Shown piece after piece: positions 60,782 to 64,000 of a stretch of 64,000 nucleotides of DNA. Position 1 is the first letter of the stretch, and each line of letters begins with the position of its first letter. A model generated the notes under the pieces. That model made no database searches, was not told the DNA's origin, and saw only the letters and a list, made by a program, of their open reading frames with translations. Source of the DNA: Phaeobacter sp. 22II1-1F12B (GTDB taxonomy: Bacteria > Pseudomonadota > Alphaproteobacteria > Rhodobacterales > Rhodobacteraceae); assembly GCF_002210165.1 (NCBI RefSeq), contig NZ_AQQP01000004.1:248001-312000 (forward strand). The letters are read 5' to 3'. Position numbers and translations under genes: made by a program.

Positions 60782-62274
60782 TGAACGGCAGATGGCACGA
60801 TTACCTTGATGCGCAGATCGCCGCGCGTCCCACGGCGCTTGCGGTTACGGATTCCGTTGGCACCCATTGGGATTTCGCCGGGCTGGATGCGGCCTGCCGC
60901 GAGATAACCGATCTGCTGCGCGCCAAGGGTGTCCAGGCGGGCGACCGTGTGATGCTGGTCACGGAAAACAGCGGCGCGGGCATGGCCAGCGTCTTCGCCT
61001 GTTCGCGCATGGGGGCAATTGTGTCTCCGATCAATGCACGCCAAACCGCAGGCGAGTTGACCAAGCTGATGGAACACGCCCGTCCGGCCGCGATGCTTTT
61101 CGCCTCGGCGGTCTCGCCCGATGCCAAGGCCCATGCCGAACGGCTTGGCGCCGAACCGATCAGCGGTGCCTTTGGCGAGATGCACCTTTCGACACCCTAT
61201 GACAGCGATCCCGATGATCTGCCCGATGTTGCCGTGCTGCTCTATACCACCGGCACAACCGGCGCGCCCAAGGGCGTGATGCTGACCCATGGCAATCTGC
61301 GCTTTGGCGGGCAAAGCTCGGCCAACAGCCGGGCCATCGTGGCGGGCGACAAGATTTACGGTGTTCTGCCGATGACCCATGTGTTCGGCCTGACCTCGAT
61401 GATCACCGCCGCAACGGTTGCGGGCGCTCATATACATTTCGAGGCCCGCTTTTCCGCCGCCCGTCTTTACGAGGCGCTAAACAACGGGGTTACGCTGTTT
61501 TCCGGCGTGCCGCAGATGCACGCGCTGTTGATGCAATATGCCCGCGAACAGGGGCACGAGAAACTGCCGGGCAAGACGTTGCGCTATGTCTCTTCGGGGG
61601 CCGCGCCGCTTGATCCGGCGTGGAAACGCAAGGCCGAGGCCTTCTACGGGCTGCCCCTGCAAAACGGCTTTGGCATGACCGAGACCACCGCCGGGGCCAC
61701 CGTGACCCATAGCGAAATCGGCGATCCGGACACCTCCTGCGGGCCTGCCCTGCCGGGGACGGCCCTGAAGATCGATGAAGACGTGCCCGGTGGCGGCGAT
61801 GGCGTGGGCGAAGTCCTCTGCAAGGGCCCGAACATCATGAAGGGCTATTACAAGAATGCCGAGGCCACGGCGGCCGTTCTCGATGCCGAAGGCTGGCTGC
61901 GTACCGGAGACCTTGGCAAAATCGACGACCAGAACCGGCTGCACATCGTGGGCCGCTCGAAAGAGCTGATCATTCATGGCGGTTTCAACGTCTACCCGCC
62001 CGAGGTCGAAGCCGCGATCAACGACCATCCCAAAGTCATCCAGTGCGCGGTGATCGGTCGCCGCAAGGGCGGGGACGAGGAAGTGCTGGCTTTCGTGCAG
62101 GCGGCCCCGGACGATATGCCGGATGTCGAGGAACTTCGCGCCTTTGCCGCTGAACGGCTGACCGGTTACAAGCGGCCCAAGCGGATCATCGTGGCCACCG
62201 AACTGCCCGCCGCGCCGACGGGCAAGATCCTCAAGCACAAGCTGCTCGAAGCCTTCGCGGACAAGCTGGATTGA
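60781..62274 (+). CDS. Acyl-CoA ligase (class I adenylate-forming enzyme)
   Basis: This 497-residue ligase has the AMP-binding P-loop VLLYTTGTTGAPKGVMLTH, the A5-type QNGFGMTETTAGATVTHSEI, the hinge motif GWLRTGDLGKIDDQNR and the C-terminal catalytic-lysine motif PAAPTGKILKHKLLE. It should activate the carboxylic acid that the rest of the operon degrades, as PimA does for pimelate. The ATG shares its A with the TAA of the preceding gene, so translation is coupled. It is the last gene of the operon. Confidence 0.94.
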   Translation: MNGRWHDYLDAQIAARPTALAVTDSVGTHWDFAGLDAACREITDLLRAKGVQAGDRVMLVTENSGAGMASVFACSRMGAIVSPINARQTAGELTKLMEHARPAAMLFASAVSPDAKAHAERLGAEPISGAFGEMHLSTPYDSDPDDLPDVAVLLYTTGTTGAPKGVMLTHGNLRFGGQSSANSRAIVAGDKIYGVLPMTHVFGLTSMITAATVAGAHIHFEARFSAARLYEALNNGVTLFSGVPQMHALLMQYAREQGHEKLPGKTLRYVSSGAAPLDPAWKRKAEAFYGLPLQNGFGMTETTAGATVTHSEIGDPDTSCGPALPGTALKIDEDVPGGGDGVGEVLCKGPNIMKGYYKNAEATAAVLDAEGWLRTGDLGKIDDQNRLHIVGRSKELIIHGGFNVYPPEVEAAINDHPKVIQCAVIGRRKGGDEEVLAFVQAAPDDMPDVEELRAFAAERLTGYKRPKRIIVATELPAAPTGKILKHKLLEAFADKLD

Positions 62275-62280
62275 GTGAAA

Positions 62281-62298
62281 GCCGGGTTCAGGCCCGGC
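62281..62298. terminator. Hairpin between convergent ligase and TRIC-channel genes
   Basis: GCCGGG-TTCAGG-CCCGGC is a perfect 6-bp stem starting 6 bases after the ligase stop. It could serve both convergent genes. No T-run is present. Confidence 0.4.
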
Positions 62299-62331
62299 GT
62301 CCGGCAAAGCGGTTATGGTTCACAACGGCGG

Positions 62332-62949
62332 TCACGATCCCCGCGCGCGCGGCAGCTTCCAGCCGTAGCGAACACTCGCGATCCGCAGCACGATGGCCAG
62401 CAAAACCGCGCTGACCACCGCTGCCGTATCGGGAACGTCCAGCCAAAGCCCGCAGACATAGGCGGAAGCTCCGGCAAGAGCCGCGAGCGCATAGACATCC
62501 TCGCGCAGCACGCGCGGCACTTCGGCGGCCATGATGTCACGCAGCATCCCGCCGCCAATCGCCGTCATCATGCCCAGCAGAACCGCGCCGGGCGTTTCCA
62601 GTCCAAAGGCCAGCGCCTTCTGGCAACCCGCCACGGCAAATACGCCCAGCCCGACCGCATCGAGCAGCATCACCGGACGGTTCATCCTATCGATCAGCGG
62701 CCCGAAGAAAAATGCGCAGAGACCCGCCGCGCCGGTCACCGCGAGCGGCCAGTAAGTCTGGAGAGCGGCAGGGGGCACATCGCCCAGCAGCAGATCGCGG
62801 ATGATCCCGCCCGCCACGCCGGTCGCCGCCGAAAGCACAAGGATACCAAACAGATCGAGCCTGCTGCGGATCGCGACCATCGCCCCGCTAAGTCCAAAGG
62901 CAAAGGTGCCGAGCATGTCGAGCAGGGTGGAAAGGGTGGCCGTAAACAT
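62332..62949 (-). CDS. Trimeric intracellular cation channel family protein (YicG/UPF0126)
   Basis: From the ATG at 62949, with AAGGGAGATC upstream, this gives 205 residues. It is a seven-helix membrane protein made of two internal repeats: DMLGTFAFGLSGAMVAIRSR with GVAGGIIRDLLLGDVPP, then DAVGLGVFAVAGCQKALAFG with AIGGGMLRDIMAAEVPRVL. These glycine-rich GGxxRD motifs define the bacterial TRIC family. It should be a cation channel in the inner membrane; the physiological ion here is unknown. Confidence 0.92.
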   Translation of the reverse strand: MFTATLSTLLDMLGTFAFGLSGAMVAIRSRLDLFGILVLSAATGVAGGIIRDLLLGDVPPAALQTYWPLAVTGAAGLCAFFFGPLIDRMNRPVMLLDAVGLGVFAVAGCQKALAFGLETPGAVLLGMMTAIGGGMLRDIMAAEVPRVLREDVYALAALAGASAYVCGLWLDVPDTAAVVSAVLLAIVLRIASVRYGWKLPRARGS

Positions 62950-63043
62950 CTGATCTCCCTTCCTTCTTTTCGCAAGCCTACTGGATCGAACGCCAACAGG
63001 CACAACGACCGCATCCTCACACGGGAATTGCCGTAAAGCTAGG

Positions 63044-63066
63044 AAAAGGCGCTGAAACTCAGCGCC
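63044..63066 (-). terminator. Rho-independent terminator of rpe
   Basis: On the minus strand an 8-bp stem, GGCGCTGA / TCAGCGCC, with a three-base loop is followed by TTTT. It lies about 43 bases after the rpe stop and has the full stem plus T-run form. Confidence 0.7.
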
Positions 63067-63108
63067 CCGGAACCGTCAGGGGAAAGCGTCACCCCCCCGC
63101 CGTCACGT

Positions 63109-63798
63109 TCAGACGTAAACGCCCTCGGCGGCGGCGCGGATCGCGCGGATGTTTTCGCCATAGGGGCCGGGGTTGCTGACCGAGCCGCCCTTGAACACGG
63201 CGGAACCCGCGACCAGCACATCCGCACCCGCCTGTGCGACCAGCGGCGCGGTGTTCACATCCACCCCGCCATCAATCTCGATATGCACGGGGCGGTCACC
63301 GATCATCGCGCGCAGTTCTTTCACCTTGGCGCTCATATCGATGAACTTCTGCCCGCCGAAGCCGGGGTTCACTGTCATCACGCAGATCAAATCGGTGAGG
63401 TCGAGCAGATGAGCCACAGCGCTTGCCGGTGTGCCGGGGTTCAGCGCGACACCGGCCTTGACTCCTGCACCTCGAATTGCCTGAAGCGTGCGGTGAATAT
63501 GCGGACCGGCCTCGACATGGGCGCTGATCACATCGGCCCCCGCCTGTGCGAAAGCGTCGATGTAGGGATCAACCGGGGCGATCATCAGGTGCACGTCCAT
63601 CACGCCCTTGATATGCGGGCGGATCGCGGCGCAGGTGGCCGGACCAAAGGTGATATTGGGCACGAAATGCCCGTCCATCACGTCTACATGGACCCAATCC
63701 GCGCCCTCGGCTTCGATGGCTTCGCATTCCGCACCGAAATTGGCGAAATCCGAGGCGAGGATGGACGGGGCGATCTTGATCTTGCGGTCGAATGTCAT
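63109..63798 (-). CDS. rpe: Ribulose-phosphate 3-epimerase
   Basis: From the ATG at 63798 this gives 229 residues, the family norm. Conserved sequence includes KIAPSILASDFANFG, the metal-site VHVDVMDGHFVPNITFG, DVHLMIAPVD, the flexible loop VMTVNPGFGGQKFI and EIDGGVDVNTA. It interconverts ribulose-5-phosphate and xylulose-5-phosphate in the pentose phosphate pathway. An in-frame extension to 63864 is less likely because it lacks family similarity. Confidence 0.96.
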   Translation of the reverse strand: MTFDRKIKIAPSILASDFANFGAECEAIEAEGADWVHVDVMDGHFVPNITFGPATCAAIRPHIKGVMDVHLMIAPVDPYIDAFAQAGADVISAHVEAGPHIHRTLQAIRGAGVKAGVALNPGTPASAVAHLLDLTDLICVMTVNPGFGGQKFIDMSAKVKELRAMIGDRPVHIEIDGGVDVNTAPLVAQAGADVLVAGSAVFKGGSVSNPGPYGENIRAIRAAAEGVYV

Positions 63799-63892
63799 GG
63801 CAGCACCTGTGCGGCAAAAGTTGATAGGCATATAAGCCCCGCCGGCGCGGGTCGATAGGGGCAACTTGTCGTTTTCGGCCCGCGCCGTGGGG

Positions 63893-64000
63893 TCAGGCTG
63901 CCGGAAGACCGGCCAGCCTGCGCCCCTCGTCGGTTTTCAGCGAGAAATCGGTGCCCCGGAACGCATCGCCACCTTCAGTCAGCAGGAAAGCGATTCCCTT
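63893..64000 (-). CDS. 3' end of an unidentified gene (cut by window edge)
   Basis: Reading leftward from the window end, 35 codons stay open and stop at 63893-63895. The peptide (AFLLTEGGDAFRGTDFSLKT, ending GRRLAGLPAA) is too short to assign. It lies about 95 bases upstream of the rpe start on the same strand, so the two could be cotranscribed. Confidence 0.5.
   Translation of the reverse strand, partial: KGIAFLLTEGGDAFRGTDFSLKTDEGRRLAGLPAA

Overview
The window is GC-rich, densely coded chromosomal DNA from an alphaproteobacterium, most likely a marine Rhodobacterales (Roseobacter-group) species. The evidence is the mix of families: tandem DUF1127 mini-proteins, a serralysin-like M10/RTX protease, PobA, a pimeloyl-CoA-dehydrogenase-like beta-oxidation cluster, and a type VI secretion system (T6SS) with TagJ, TagH, TagF, PpkA and PppA but no TssJ. 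Taxonomy is inferred from gene content only. No tRNA, rRNA, insertion sequence, CRISPR array or integrase was seen, and no stretch over 300 bases lacks a gene.

Layout. Positions 1-8 kb hold general and exported functions: a partial MFS transporter, a small disordered protein, an M20 amidohydrolase with an AI-2E-family permease, a membrane/coiled-coil protein, a small exported protein, a large RTX metalloprotease and a cupin. From 8.2 to 50.6 kb lies one large T6SS-centred region. Its core is the rightward operon 16.4-45.1 kb: tssA, tssB, tssC, hcp, tagJ, tssE, tssF, tssG, clpV, a voltage-gated sodium-channel-like gene, a giant TssB/TssC fusion, vgrG, a vgrG-linked gene, tagH (FHA), tssK, tssL (with OmpA domain), tssM, tagF and pppA. 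Leftward from the same intergenic region runs a companion operon (16.2-11.1 kb): a modular helical-repeat protein, a small secreted protein, an ExbB/TolQ-like channel, two ExbD-like proteins and a TonB-like protein. On the right, a ppkA-like kinase converges on pppA, followed by an OmpA protein, an M15 (TagX-like) peptidase and a caspase-family protein. On the left there is another caspase-family protein and a YceI-OmpA fusion, so the region is roughly mirror-symmetric. The kinase and the TonB-like protein carry the same BON-like plus DUF4384-like C-terminal module, which ties the Exb operon to the T6SS.

The most novel object is the 1555-residue protein at 28124-32791. It joins a near-copy of TssB, an acidic repeat linker of about 830 residues, a second TssB-like domain and a TssC-like domain that lacks the usual C-terminal part of TssC. 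The linker holds about 16 copies of an LDDLLG-type motif, and related DDLL motifs occur in the FHA protein of the same operon. A NaChBac-type channel lies directly upstream.

From 50.7 to 64 kb the content is ordinary metabolism and regulation: a MarR regulator and pobA, two DUF1127 genes, a GntR/FCD regulator, an FkbM methyltransferase, a six-gene acyl-CoA degradation operon (55.1-62.3 kb), a TRIC/YicG-type channel, rpe and the 3' end of an unidentified gene.
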